From Hydractinia symbiolongicarpus (Eukaryota > Cnidaria > Hydrozoa > Anthoathecata > Hydractiniidae): a DNA stretch of 64,000 nt. The notes beneath the pieces are model-generated. The model saw nothing but the letters and a program-made list of their open reading frames with translations. It had not been told where the DNA came from and searched no databases. Within the stretch, counting starts at the first letter, position 1. Every line of letters begins with the position of its first letter. Shown one piece after another: positions 37,754-50,272 of this stretch. The position numbers and the translations under genes were made by a program. The stretch covers positions 15,077,001 to 15,141,000 of the forward strand of contig NC_079885.1 in the NCBI RefSeq assembly GCF_029227915.1, written 5' to 3'.

Positions 37754-38202
37754 TTGACTTTTTCACGTTACATTATTTATCATTACGACTGTGACGTATC
37801 TTTTTTACGCAATAGCCGCTGAGTTAATCAAGTAAGGGACTTGATTAAAAGTTTCTTTCCCTTCAAAACGGCTACGATCTGGCTGCAATAAATGCGCCAC
37901 GTCGCAAATGAATGAATTACGAGCGTCAGACAAAGAAAATGGCGATGTAGTTACTTTGCTAATTAACTTAGTCATATGAAAATTAAGTCTGAAAGTACCT
38001 AAGATTTCCTTCGTTGGAACTTTTTACCGGAAATCTTAAAGCGCATGGTTGTCGTAAAGAATCGATAGCGCTTAAAAAGAGCTTTCAAATGCACATAAAC
38101 ACGACCTATTTCGGATGATCCAGTCAAGAAATATGACCTTTAAAGTTTAAACCATTTTCGATGTAATGTGCTAATAAATCGTAGATATCTGCCTGTTTGT
38201 TT

Positions 38203-38322
38203 GTCTACGACCATACCACGATGAACACACCTGTTCTTGTCCGATCACGGAAGTTAAGCATCGTCGGGGCGGGATAGTACTTGGATGAGGGACCGCCTGG
38301 GATATCCCGGTGTCGTAGGCTA
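38203..38322 (+). rRNA. 5S rRNA gene 51
   Basis: Same as gene 39. Confidence 0.94.
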
Positions 38323-38771
38323 TTGACTTTTTCACGTTACATTATTTATCATTACGACTGGGACGTATCTTTCTTACGCAATAGCCGCCGAGTAAATCAA
38401 GTAAGGGACATGATTAGAAGCTTCTTTCCCTTAAAAAGGGCTACAATCTTGCTGCAATAAATGCGCCACGTCGCAAATGAATGAATTAAGAGCGTCAGAC
38501 AAAGAAAATGGCGATGTAGTTACTTTGCTAATTAACTTTGTCATATGAAAATTAAGTCTGCAAGTACCCTAGATTGCCTTCGTTGGAACTTTTTACCGGA
38601 AATCATAAAGCGCATTATTGTTGTAAAGAATCGATAGTGCTTAAAAAGAGCTGTCAAATGCACATAAACACGACCTATTTCGAATGATCCAGTCAAGAAA
38701 TATGACCCTTAAAGTTTGAACCATTTTCGATGTAATGTGCTAATAAATCGTAGATATCTGCCCGTTTGTTT

Positions 38772-38891
38772 GTCTACGACCATACCACGATGAACACACC
38801 TGTTCTCGTCCGATCACGGAAGTTAAGCATCGTCGGGCCGGGATAGTACTTGGATGGGGGACCGCCTGGGAACTCCCGGTGTCGTAGGCTA
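38772..38891 (+). rRNA. 5S rRNA gene 52
   Basis: Consensus gene; duplicate of gene 40. Confidence 0.98.
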
Positions 38892-39340
38892 TTGACTTTT
38901 TCACGTTACATTATTTATCATTACGACTGTGACGTATCTTTTTTACGCAATAGCCGCTGAGTTAATCAAGTAAGGGACTTGATTAAAAGTTTCTTTCCCT
39001 TCAAAACGGCTACGATCTGGCTGCAATAAATGCGCCACGTCGCAAATGAATGAATTACGAGCGTCAGACAAAGAAAATGGCGATGTAGTTACTTTGCTAA
39101 TTAACTTAGTCATATGAAAATTAAGTCTGAAAGTACCTAAGATTTCCTTCGTTGGAACTTTTTACCGGAAATCTTAAAGCGCATGGTTGTCGTAAAGAAT
39201 CGATAGCGCTTAAAAAGAGCTTTCAAATGCACATAAACACGACCTATTTCGGATGATCCAGTCAAGAAATATGACCTTTAAAGTTTAAACCATTTTCGAT
39301 GTAATGTGCTAATAAATCGTAGATATCTGCCTGTTTGTTT

Positions 39341-39460
39341 GTCTACGACCATACCACGATGAACACACCTGTTCTTGTCCGATCACGGAAGTTAAGCATC
39401 GTCGGGGCGGGATAGTACTTGGATGAGGGACCGCCTGGGATATCCCGGTGTCGTAGGCTA
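39341..39460 (+). rRNA. 5S rRNA gene 53
   Basis: Same as gene 39; duplicate of gene 41. Confidence 0.94.
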
Positions 39461-39909
39461 TTGACTTTTTCACGTTACATTATTTATCATTACGACTGGG
39501 ACGTATCTTTCTTACGCAATAGCCGCCGAGTAAATCAAGTAAGGGACATGATTAGAAGCTTCTTTCCCTTAAAAAGGGCTACAATCTTGCTGCAATAAAT
39601 GCGCCACGTCGCAAATGAATGAATTAAGAGCGTCAGACAAAGAAAATGGCGATGTAGTTACTTTGCTAATTAACTTTGTCATATGAAAATTAAGTCTGCA
39701 AGTACCCTAGATTGCCTTCGTTGGAACTTTTTACCGGAAATCATAAAGCGCATTATTGTTGTAAAGAATCGATAGTGCTTAAAAAGAGCTGTCAAATGCA
39801 CATAAACACGACCTATTTCGAATGATCCAGTCAAGAAATATGACCTTTAAAGTTTGAACCATTTTCGATGTAATGTGCTAATAAATCGCAGATATCTGCC
39901 CGTTTGTTT

Positions 39910-40029
39910 GTCTACGACCATACCACGATGAACACACCTGTTCTCGTCCGATCACGGAAGTTAAGCATCGTCGGGCCGGGATAGTACTTGGATGGGGGAC
40001 CGCCTGGGAACTCCCGGTGTCGTAGGCTA
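39910..40029 (+). rRNA. 5S rRNA gene 54
   Basis: Consensus gene; duplicate of gene 42 but with C36. Confidence 0.98.
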
Positions 40030-40478
40030 TTGACTTTTTCACGTTACATTATTTATCATTACGACTGTGACGTATCTTTTTTACGCAATAGCCGCTGAGT
40101 TAATCAAGTAAGGGACTTGATTAGAAGTTTCTTTCCCTTCAAAACGGCTACGATCTGGCTGCAATAAATGCGCCACGTCGCAAATGAATGAATTACGAGC
40201 GTCAGACAAAGAAAATGGCGATGTAGTTACTTTGCTAATTAACTTAGTCATATGAAAATTAAGTCTGAAAGTACCTAAGATTTCCTTCGTTGGAACTTTT
40301 TACCGGAAATCTTAAAGCGCATGGTTGTCGTAAAGAATCGATAGCGCTTAAAAAGAGCTTTCAAATGCACATAAACACGACCTATTTCGGATGATCCAGT
40401 CAAGAAATATGACCTTTAAAGTTTAAACCATTTTCGATGTAATGTGCTAATAAATCGTAGATATCTGCCTGTTTGTTT

Positions 40479-40598
40479 GTCTACGACCATACCACGATGA
40501 ACACACCTGTTCTCGTCCGATCACGGAAGTTAAGCATCGTCGGGCCGGGATAGTACTTGGATGGGGGACCGCCTGGGAACTCCCGGTGTCGTAGGCTA
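40479..40598 (+). rRNA. 5S rRNA gene 55
   Basis: Consensus gene; last unit of the 10,613-bp-offset duplication. Confidence 0.98.
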
Positions 40599-41047
40599 TT
40601 GACTTTTTCACGTTACATTATTTATCATTACGACTGTGACATATCTTTTTTACGCAATAGCCGCTGAGTAAATCAAGTAAGGGACGTGATTAGAAGTTTC
40701 TTTTCATTCAAAACGGCTACAATCTTGCTGCAATAAATGCGCCACGTCGCAAATAAATAGAATACGAGCGTCAGACAAAGAAAATGGCGATGTAGTTACT
40801 TTGCTAATTAACTTTGTCATATGAAAATTAAGTCGGAAAGTACCCTAGATTGCCTTCCTTGGAACTTTTTACCGGAAATCTTAAAGCGCATGGTTGTCGT
40901 AAATAATGAATAGCGCTTGAAAAGAGGTTTCAAATGCACATAAACACGACCTATTTAGGATAATCCAGTCAAGAAATATGACCTTTAAAGTTTAAACCAT
41001 TTTCGATGTAATGTGCTAATAAATCGTAGATATATGCCGGTTTGTTT

Positions 41048-41167
41048 GTCTACGACCATACCACGATGAACACACCTGTTCTCGTCCGATCAGGGAAGTT
41101 AAGCATCGTCGGGCCGGGATAGTACCTGGATGGGGAACCGCCTGGGAACGCCCGGTGTCGTAGGCTA
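41048..41167 (+). rRNA. 5S rRNA gene 56
   Basis: C46G, T79C, G89A, T103G; two changes fall at the C box. Shared with gene 61. Confidence 0.93.
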
Positions 41168-41616
41168 TTGACTTTTTCACGTTACATTATTTATCATTAC
41201 GACTGTGACGTATCTTTTTTACGCAATAGCCGCTGAGTAAATCAAGTAAGGGACGTGATTGGAAGTTGCTTTCCCTTCAAAAAGGCTACAATCTTGCTGC
41301 AATAAATGCGCCACGTCGCAAATATATGGATTACGAGCGTCAGACAAAGAAAATGGCGATGTAGTTACTTTGCTAATTAACTTTGTCATATGAAAATTAA
41401 GTCGGAAAGTACCCTAGATTGCCTTCCTTGGAACTTTTTACCCGAAATCTTAAAGCGCATGGTTGTCGTAAATAATGAATAGCGCTTGAAAAGAGCTTTC
41501 AAATGCACATAAACACGACCTATTTCGGATATTCCTGTCAAGAAATATGACCTTTAAAGTTTAAACCATTTTCGATGTAATGTGCTAATAAATCGTAGAT
41601 ATCTGCCCGTTTGTTT

Positions 41617-41736
41617 GTCTACGACCATACCACGATGAACACACCTGTTCTTGTCCGATCACGGAAGTTAAGCATCGTCGGGGCGGGATAGTACTTGGAT
41701 GGGGGACCGCCTGGGATATCCCGGTGTCGTAGGCTA
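41617..41736 (+). rRNA. 5S rRNA gene 57
   Basis: Plain T36/G67/A102 haplotype; shared with gene 62. Confidence 0.96.
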
Positions 41737-42185
41737 TTGACTTTTTCACGTTACATTATTTATCATTACGACTGGGACGTATCTTTCTTACGCAATAGCC
41801 GCCGAGTAAATCAAGTAAGGGACATGATTAGAAGCTTCTTTCCCTTAAAAAGGGCTACAATCTTGCTGCAATAAATGCGCCACGTCGCAAATGAATGGAT
41901 TAAGAGCGTCAGACAAAGAAAATGGCGATGTAGTTACTTTGCTAATTAACTATGTCATATGAAAATTAAGTCTGCAAGTACACTAGATTGCCTCTGTTGG
42001 AACTTTTTACCGGAAATCATAAAGCGCATTATTGTTGTAAAGAATCGATAGCGCTTAAAAAGAGCTGTCAAATGCACATAAACACGACCTATTTCGAATG
42101 ATCCAGTCAAGAAATATGACCTTTAAAATTTGAACCATTTTCGATGTAATGTGCTAATAAATCGTAGATATCTGCCCGTTTGTTT

Positions 42186-42305
42186 GTCTACGACCATACC
42201 ACGATGAACACACCTGTTCTTGTCCGATCACGGAAGTTAAGCATTGTCGGGCCGGGATAGTACTTGGATGGGGGACCGCCTGGGATCTCCCGGTGTCGTA
42301 GGCTA
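42186..42305 (+). rRNA. 5S rRNA gene 58 (primary terminator disrupted)
   Basis: C36T, C60T and T at +101; stop reads ACTATTTC. Shared with gene 63. Confidence 0.95.
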
Positions 42306-42754
42306 TTGACTATTTCACGTTACATTATTTATCATTACGACTGTGACGTATCTTTTTTACGCAATAGCCGCTGAGTAAATCAAGTAAGGGACGTGATTAG
42401 AAGTTGCTTTCCCTTCAAAACGGCTACAATCTTGCTGCAATAAATGCGCCACGTCGCAAATAAATGGATTACGAGCGTCAGACAAAGAAAATGGCGATGT
42501 AGTTACTTTGCTAATTAACTTTGTCATATGAAAATTAAGTCTGAAAGTACCCTAGATTTCCTTCGTTGGAACTTTTTACCGGAAATCTTAAAGCGCATTA
42601 TTGTCGTAAAGAATCGATAGCGCTTAAAAGGAGCTTTCAAATGCACATAAACACGAACTATTTCCGATCACCCAGTCAAGAATTATGATCTTTAAAGTTC
42701 GAACCATTTTCGATGTAATGTTCTAATAAATCGTAGATATCTGCCCTGGTGTTT

Positions 42755-42874
42755 GTCTACGACCATACCGCGATGAACACACCTGTTCTTGTCCGATCAC
42801 GGAAGTTAAGCATCGTCGGGGCGGGATAGTACTTGGATGGGGGACCGCCTGGGATCTCCCGGTGTCGTAGGCTA
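42755..42874 (+). rRNA. 5S rRNA gene 59
   Basis: A16G, C36T, C67G, T at +101 without C102A. Shared with gene 64. Confidence 0.95.
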
Positions 42875-43323
42875 TTGACTTTTTCACGTTACATTATTTA
42901 TCATTACGACTGTGACGTATCTTTTTTACGCAATAGCCGCCGAGTAAATCAAGTAAGGGACGTGATTAGAAGTTGCTTTCCCTTCAAAAAGGCTACAATC
43001 TTGCTGCAATAAATGCGCCACGTCGCAAATAAATAGAATACGAGCGTCAGACAAAGAAAATGGCGATGTAGTTACTTTGCTAATTAACTTTGTCATATGA
43101 AAATTAATTCTGCAAGTACCCTAGATTGCCTTCGTTGGAACTTTTTACTGGAAATCTTAAAGTGCATGGTTGTCGTAAAGAATCGATAGCGCTTAAAAAG
43201 AGCTTTCAAATGCACATAAGCACGACCTATTTCCGATCACCCAGTCAAGAAATATGATCTTTAAAGTTTGAACCATTTTCGATGTAATGTGCTAATAAAT
43301 CGTAGATATCTGCCCGTTTGTTT

Positions 43324-43443
43324 GTCTACGACCATACCACGATGAACACACCTGTTCCCGTCCGATCAGGGAAGTTAAGCATCGCCGGGCCGGGATATTA
43401 CTTGGATGGGGGACCGCCTGGGAACTCCCGGTGTCGTAGGCTA
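43324..43443 (+). rRNA. 5S rRNA gene 60
   Basis: Same haplotype as gene 13 (T35C, C46G, T62C, G75T), 36 kb away from it. Confidence 0.94.
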
Positions 43444-43892
43444 TTGACTTTTTCACGTTACATTATTTATCATTACGACTGTGACGTATCTTTTTTACGC
43501 AATAGCCGCTGAGTAAATCAAGTAAGGGACGTGATTAGAAGTTTCTTTCCCTTAAAAAGGGCTACAATCTTGCTGCAATAAATGCGCCACGTCGCAAATG
43601 AATGGATTAAGAGCGTCAGACAAAGAAAATGGCGATGTAGTTACTTTGCTAATTAACTTTGTCATATGAAAATTAAGTCTGAAATTACCCTAGATTGCCT
43701 TCGTTGGAACTTTTTACCGGAAATCTTAAAGCGCATGGTTGTCGTAAATAATGAATAGCGCTTGAAAAGAGGTTTCAAATGCACATAAACACGACCTATT
43801 TAGGATAATCCAGTCAAGAAATATGACCTTTAAAGTTTAAACCATTTTCGATGTAATGTGCTAATAAATCGTAGATATATGCCGGTTTGTTT

Positions 43893-44012
43893 GTCTACGA
43901 CCATACCACGATGAACACACCTGTTCTCGTCCGATCAGGGAAGTTAAGCATCGTCGGGCCGGGATAGTACCTGGATGGGGAACCGCCTGGGAACGCCCGG
44001 TGTCGTAGGCTA
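43893..44012 (+). rRNA. 5S rRNA gene 61
   Basis: Duplicate of gene 56, with the same four changes. Confidence 0.93.
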
Positions 44013-44461
44013 TTGACTTTTTCACGTTACATTATTTATCATTACGACTGTGACGTATCTTTTTTACGCAATAGCCGCTGAGTAAATCAAGTAAGGGACG
44101 TGATTGGAAGTTGCTTTCCCTTCAAAAAGGCTACAATCTTGCTGCAATAAATGCGCCACGTCGCAAATATATGGATTACGAGCGTCAGACAAAGAAAATG
44201 GCGATGTAGTTACTTTGCTAATTAACTTTGTCATATGAAAATTAAGTCGGAAAGTACCCTAGATTGCCTTCGTTGGAACTTTTTACCCGAAATCTTAAAG
44301 CGCATGGTTGTCGTAAATAATGAATAGCGCTTGAAAAGAGCTTTCAAATGCACATAAACACGACCTATTTCGGATATTCCTGTCAAGAAATATGACCTTT
44401 AAAGTTTAAACCATTTTCGATGTAATGTGCTAATAAATCGTAGATATCTGCCCGTTTGTTT

Positions 44462-44581
44462 GTCTACGACCATACCACGATGAACACACCTGTTCTTGTC
44501 CGATCACGGAAGTTAAGCATCGTCGGGGCGGGATAGTACTTGGATGGGGGACCGCCTGGGATATCCCGGTGTCGTAGGCTA
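44462..44581 (+). rRNA. 5S rRNA gene 62
   Basis: Duplicate of gene 57. Confidence 0.96.
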
Positions 44582-45030
44582 TTGACTTTTTCACGTTACA
44601 TTATTTATCATTACGACTGGGACGTATCTTTCTTACGCAATAGCCGCCGAGTAAATCAAGTAAGGGACATGATTAGAAGCTTCTTTCCCTTAAAAAGGGC
44701 TACAATCTTGCTGCAATAAATGCGCCACGTCGCAAATGAATGGATTAAGAGCGTCAGACAAAGAAAATGGCGATGTAGTTACTTTGCTAATTAACTATGT
44801 CATATGAAAATTAAGTCTGCAAGTACACTAGATTGCCTCTGTTGGAACTTTTTACCGGAAATCATAAAGCGCATTATTGTTGTAAAGAATCGATAGCGCT
44901 TAAAAAGAGCTGTCAAATGCACATAAACACGACCTATTTCGAATGATCCAGTCAAGAAATATGACCTTTAAAATTTGAACCATTTTCGATGTAATGTGCT
45001 AATAAATCGTAGATATCTGCCCGTTTGTTT

Positions 45031-45150
45031 GTCTACGACCATACCACGATGAACACACCTGTTCTTGTCCGATCACGGAAGTTAAGCATTGTCGGGCCGG
45101 GATAGTACTTGGATGGGGGACCGCCTGGGATCTCCCGGTGTCGTAGGCTA
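45031..45150 (+). rRNA. 5S rRNA gene 63 (primary terminator disrupted)
   Basis: Duplicate of gene 58, including the TATTT stop. Confidence 0.95.
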
Positions 45151-45599
45151 TTGACTATTTCACGTTACATTATTTATCATTACGACTGTGACGTATCTTT
45201 TTTACGCAATAGCCGCTGAGTAAATCAAGTAAGGGACGTGATTAGAAGTTGCTTTCCCTTCAAAACGGTTACAATCTTGCTGCAATAAATGCGCCACGTC
45301 GCAAATAAATGGATTACGAGCGTCAGACAAAGAAAATGGCGATGTAGTTACTTTGCTAATTAACTTTGTCATATGAAAATTAAGTCTGAAAGTACCCTAG
45401 ATTTCCTTCGTTGGAACTTTTTACCGGAAATCTTAAAGCGCATTATTGTCGTAAAGAATCGATAGCGCTTAAAAGGAGCTTTCAAATGCACATAAACACG
45501 AACTATTTCCGATCACCCAGTCAAGAATTATGATCTTTAAAGTTCGAACCATTTTCGATGTAATGTTCTAATAAATCGTAGATATCTGCCCTGGTGTTT

Positions 45600-45719
45600 G
45601 TCTACGACCATACCGCGATGAACACACCTGTTCTTGTCCGATCACGGAAGTTAAGCATCGTCGGGGCGGGATAGTACTTGGATGGGGGACCGCCTGGGAT
45701 CTCCCGGTGTCGTAGGCTA
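45600..45719 (+). rRNA. 5S rRNA gene 64
   Basis: Duplicate of gene 59. Confidence 0.95.
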
Positions 45720-46168
45720 TTGACTTTTTCACGTTACATTATTTATCATTACGACTGTGACGTATCTTTTTTACGCAATAGCCGCCGAGTAAATCAAGTA
45801 AGGGACGTGATTAGAAGTTGCTTTCCCTTCAAAAAGGCTACAATCTTGCTGCAATAAATGCGCCACGTCGCAAATGAATGGATTACGAGCGTCAGACAAA
45901 GAAAACGGCGATGTAGTTACTTTGCTAATTAACTTTGTCATATGAAAATTAAGTCTGAAAGTACCCTAGATTTCCTTCGTTGGAACTTTTTACCGGAAAT
46001 CTTAAAGCGCATGGTTGTCGTAAAGAATCGATAGCGCTTAAAAAGAGCTTTCAAATGCACATAAACACGACCTATTTCGGATGATCCAGTCAAGAAATAT
46101 GACCTTTAAAGTTTGAACCATTTTCGATGTAATGTGCTAATAAATCGTAGATATCTGCCCGTTTGATT

Positions 46169-46288
46169 GTCTACGACCCTACCACGATAAACACACCTGT
46201 TCTCGTCCGATCACGGAAGTTAAGCATCGTCGGGCCGGGATAGTACTTGGATGGGGGACCGCCTGGGAACTCCTGGTGTCGTAGGCTA
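46169..46288 (+). rRNA. 5S rRNA gene 65
   Basis: A11C, G21A, C106T; the stop run is reduced to T4. Confidence 0.94.
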
Positions 46289-46737
46289 TTGACCTTTTCA
46301 CGTTACATTATTTATCATTACGACAGTGACGTATCTTTTTTACGCAATAGCCGCTGAGTAAATCAAGAAAGAGACATGATTAGAAGTTGCTTTCCCTTCA
46401 AAACGGCTACAATCGTGCTGCAATAAATGCGCCACGTCGCAAATGAATGGATTACGAGCATCAGACAAAGAAAATGGCGATGTACTTACTTTGCTAACTA
46501 ACTTTGTCATATGAAAATTAAGTCTGAAAGTACCCTAGATTGCCTACGTTGGAACTTTTTACCGGAAATCTTAAAGCGCATTATTGTCGTAAAGAATCGA
46601 TAGCGCTTAAAAGGAGCTTTCAAATGCACATAAACACGAACTATTTCCGATCACCCAGTCAAGAATTATGATCTTTAAAGTTCGAACTAATTTCGATGTA
46701 ATGTGCTAATAAATCGTAGATATCTGCCCGTTTGTTT

Positions 46738-46857
46738 GTCTACGACCATACCACGATGAACACACCTGTTCTCGTCCGATCACGGAAGTTAAGCATCGTC
46801 GGGCCGGGATAGTACTTGGATGGGATACCGAGTCGGAACTCCCGGTGTCGTAGGCTA
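46738..46857 (+). rRNA. 5S rRNA gene 66 (C box damaged)
   Basis: Five changes clustered in the C box and helix IV: G88A, G89T, C94A, C95G, G97C. The rest is consensus. Likely impaired for TFIIIA binding, so a candidate pseudogene. Confidence 0.88.
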
Positions 46858-47305
46858 TTGACTTTTTCACGTTACATTATTTATCATTACGACTGTGACA
46901 TATCTTTTTTACGCAATAGCCGCTGAGTAAATCAAGTAAAGGACGTGATTAGAAGTTTCTTTCCATTCAAAACGGCTACAATCTTGCTGCAATAAATGCG
47001 CCACGTCGCAAATAAATGGATTACGAGCGTCAGACAAAGAAAATGGCGATGTAGTTACTTTGCTAATTAACTTAGTCATATGAAAATTAAGTCTAAAAGT
47101 ACCCTAAATTGCCTTCGTTGGAACTTTTACCGGAAATCTTAAAGCGCATGGTTGTCGTAATTCATGGATAGCGCTTGAAAAGCGCTTTCAAATGCACATA
47201 AACACGACCTATTTCGGATGATCCAGTCAAGAAATATGACCTTTAAAATTTGAACCAATTTCGATGTAATGTGCTAATAAATCGTAGATATCTGCCCGTT
47301 TGTTT

Positions 47306-47425
47306 CTCTACGACCATACCACGATGAACACACCTGTTCTCGTCCGATCACGGAAGTTAAGCATCGTCGGGCCGGGATAGTACTTGGATGGGGGACCGCC
47401 TGGGAACTTCCGGTGTCGTAGGCTA
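47306..47425 (+). rRNA. 5S rRNA gene 67
   Basis: G1C and C104T. Confidence 0.95.
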
Positions 47426-47874
47426 TTGACTTTTTCACGTTACATTATTTATCACTACGACTGTGACGTATCGTTTTTAGGCAATAGCCGCTGAGTAAAT
47501 CAAGTAAGGGACGTGATTAGAAGTTGCTTTCCCTTCAAAACGGCTACGATCTGGCAGCAATAAATGCGCCACGTCGCAAATGAATGGATTACGAGCGTCA
47601 GACAAAGAAAATGGCGATGTAGTTAATTTGCTAATTAACTTTGTCATATGAAAATTAAGTCTGAAAGTACCCTAGATTGCCTTCGTTGGAACTTTTTACC
47701 GGAAATCTTAAAGCGCATTATTGTCGTAAAGAATCGATAGCGCTTAAAAAGAGCTTTCAAATGCACATAAACACGAACTATTTCCGATCACCCAGTCAAG
47801 AATTATGATCTTTAAAGTTCGAACCATTTTCGATGTAATGTGCTAATAAATCGTAAATATCTGCCCGTTTGTTT

Positions 47875-47994
47875 GTCTACGACCATACCACGATGAACAC
47901 ACCTGTTCTTGTCCGATCACGGAAGTTAAGCATCGTCGGGTCGGGATAGTACTTGGATGGGATACCGCGTGGGAACTCCTGGTGTCGTAGGCTA
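47875..47994 (+). rRNA. 5S rRNA gene 68 (C box altered)
   Basis: C36T, C67T, G88A, G89T, C95G, C106T. Shares the GGATGGGATACCG motif with gene 66, so the two had a common source. Confidence 0.9.
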
Positions 47995-48443
47995 TTGACT
48001 TTTTCACGTTACATTATTTATCATTACGACTGTGACATATCTTTTTTACGCAATAGCCGCTGCGTAAATCAAGTAAGGGACGTTATTAGAAGTTTCTTTC
48101 CCTTCAAAACGGCTACGATCTGGCTGCAATAAATGCGCCACGTCGCAAATCAATGGATTACGAGCGTCAGACAAAGAAAATGGCGATGTAGTTAATTTGC
48201 TAAATAACTTTGTCATATGAAAATTAAGTCTGCAAGTACCCTAGATTGCCTTCGTTGGAACTTTTTACCGGAAATCATAAAGCGCATTATTGTTGACAAG
48301 AATCGATAGCGCTTAAAAAGAGCTTTCAAATGCACATAAACACGACCTATTTCGGATGATCCAGTCAAGAAATATGACCTTTAAAGTTTGAACCATTTTC
48401 GATGTAATGTGCTAATAAATCGTAGATATCTGCCTGTTTGTTT

Positions 48444-48563
48444 GTCTACGACCATACCACGATGAACACACCTGTTCTCGTCCGATCACGGAAGTTAAGC
48501 ATCGTCGGGCCGGGATAGTACTTGGATGGGGGACCGCCTGGGAACTCCCGGTGTCGTAGGCTA
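48444..48563 (+). rRNA. 5S rRNA gene 69
   Basis: Consensus gene; first position of the 1,709-bp trimer. Confidence 0.98.
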
Positions 48564-49012
48564 TTGACTTTTTCACGTTACATTATTTATCATTACGACT
48601 GTGACATATCTTTTTTACGCAATAGCCGCTGAGTAAATCAAGTAAAGGACGTGATTAGAAGTTTCTTTCCATTCAAAACGGCTACAATCTTGCTGCAATA
48701 AATGCGCCACGTCGCAAATGAATGGATTACGAGCGTCAGACAAAGAAAATGGCGATGTAGTTACTTTGCTAATTAACTTTGTCATATAAAAATTAAGTCT
48801 GAAAGTACCCTAGATTGCCTTCGTTGGAACTTTTTACCGGAAATCTTAAAGCGCATGGTTGTCGTAATTAATGGATAGCGCTTGAAATGAGCTTTCAAAT
48901 GCACATAAACACGACCTATTTCGGATGATCCAGTCAAGAAATATGACCTTTAAAGTTTAAACCATTTTCGATGTATTGTGCTAATAAATCGTAGATATCT
49001 GCCCGTTTGTTT

Positions 49013-49133
49013 GTCTACGACCATACCACGATGAACACACCTGTTCTCGTCCGACCACGGAAGTTAAGCATCGTCGAGGCCGGGATAGTACTTGGATGGG
49101 GGGCCGCCTGGGAACTCCCGGTGTCGTAGGCTA
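49013..49133 (+). rRNA. 5S rRNA gene 70 (1-nt insertion)
   Basis: T43C, an extra A after +64 (GTCGAGGCC) and A90G. The insertion lies between A box and intermediate element. The variant is shared by genes 71, 73, 74, 84 and 88, so it spreads although possibly defective. Confidence 0.9.
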
Positions 49134-49582
49134 TTGACTTTTTCACGTTACATTATTTATCATTACGACTGTGACGTATCTTTTTTACGCAATAGCCGCT
49201 GCGTAAATCAAGTAAGGGACGTTATTAGAAGTTTCTTTCCCTTCAAAACGGCTACGATCTGGCTGCAATAAATGCGCCACGTCGCAAATCAATGGATTAC
49301 GAGCGTCAGACAAAGAAAATGGCGATGTAGTTAATTTGCTAAATAACTTTGTCATATGAAAATTAAGTCTGCAAGTACCCTAGATTGCCTTCGTTGGAAC
49401 TTTTTACCGGAAATCTTAAAGCGCATGGTTGTCGTAATTAATGGATAGCGCTTGAAATGAGCTTTCAAATGCACATAAACACGACCTATTTCGGATGATC
49501 CAGTCAAGAAATATGACCTTTAAAGTTTAAACCATTTTCGATGTATTGTGCTAATAAATCGTAGATATCTGCCCGTTTGTTT

Positions 49583-49703
49583 GTCTACGACCATACCACG
49601 ATGAACACACCTGTTCTCGTCCGACCACGGAAGTTAAGCATCGTCGAGGCCGGGATAGTACTTGGATGGGGGGCCGCCTGGGAACTCCCGGTGTCGTAGG
49701 CTA
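49583..49703 (+). rRNA. 5S rRNA gene 71 (1-nt insertion)
   Basis: Same gene variant as 70 with a different upstream spacer type. Confidence 0.9.
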
Positions 49704-50152
49704 TTGACTTTTTCACGTTACATTATTTATCATTACGACTGTGACGTATCTTTTTTACGCAATAGCCGCTGCGTAAATCAAGTAAGGGACGTTATTAGAA
49801 GTTTCTTTCCCTTCAAAACGGCTACGATCTGGCTGCAATAAATGCGCCACGTCGCAAATCAATGGATTACGAGCGTCAGACAAAGAAAATGGCGATGTAG
49901 TTAATTTGCTAAATAACTTTGTCATATGAAAATTAAGTCTGCAAGTACCCTAGATTGCCTTCGTTGGAACTTTTTACCGGAAATCATAAAGCGCATTATT
50001 GTTGACAAGAATCGATAGCGCTTAAAAAGAGCTTTCAAATGCACATAAACACGACCTATTTCGGATGATCCAGTCAAGAAATATGACCTTTAAAGTTTGA
50101 ACCATTTTCGATGTAATGTGCTAATAAATCGTAGATATCTGCCTGTTTGTTT

Positions 50153-50272
50153 GTCTACGACCATACCACGATGAACACACCTGTTCTCGTCCGATCACGG
50201 AAGTTAAGCATCGTCGGGCCGGGATAGTACTTGGATGGGGGACCGCCTGGGAACTCCCGGTGTCGTAGGCTA
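50153..50272 (+). rRNA. 5S rRNA gene 72
   Basis: Consensus gene; trimer duplicate of gene 69. Confidence 0.98.

Larger units (their letters stand above)
33515..40775 (+). repeat. Segmental duplication, right copy (about 7.3 kb)
   Basis: Counterpart of 22.9-30.2 kb at offset 10,613 bp, with genes 47-55 and retrotransposon copy 5. Differences include C in TTGTAACGAATCG before gene 50 and GACCCTTAAAG before gene 52. Confidence 0.85.
40900..43025 (+). repeat. Four-unit duplication, left copy (genes 56-59)
   Basis: Recurs at 43.7-45.9 kb at a constant offset of 2,845 bp (five units), with gene 60 between the two copies. Shared private marks include GAGGTTTCAAATG, TTTAGGATAATCC and CTGCCCTGGTG. 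Boundaries are approximate. Confidence 0.85.
43745..45870 (+). repeat. Four-unit duplication, right copy (genes 61-64)
   Basis: Counterpart of 40.9-43.0 kb at offset 2,845 bp, nearly identical; one difference is CTTCG instead of CTTCC in the spacer before gene 62. Confidence 0.85.
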
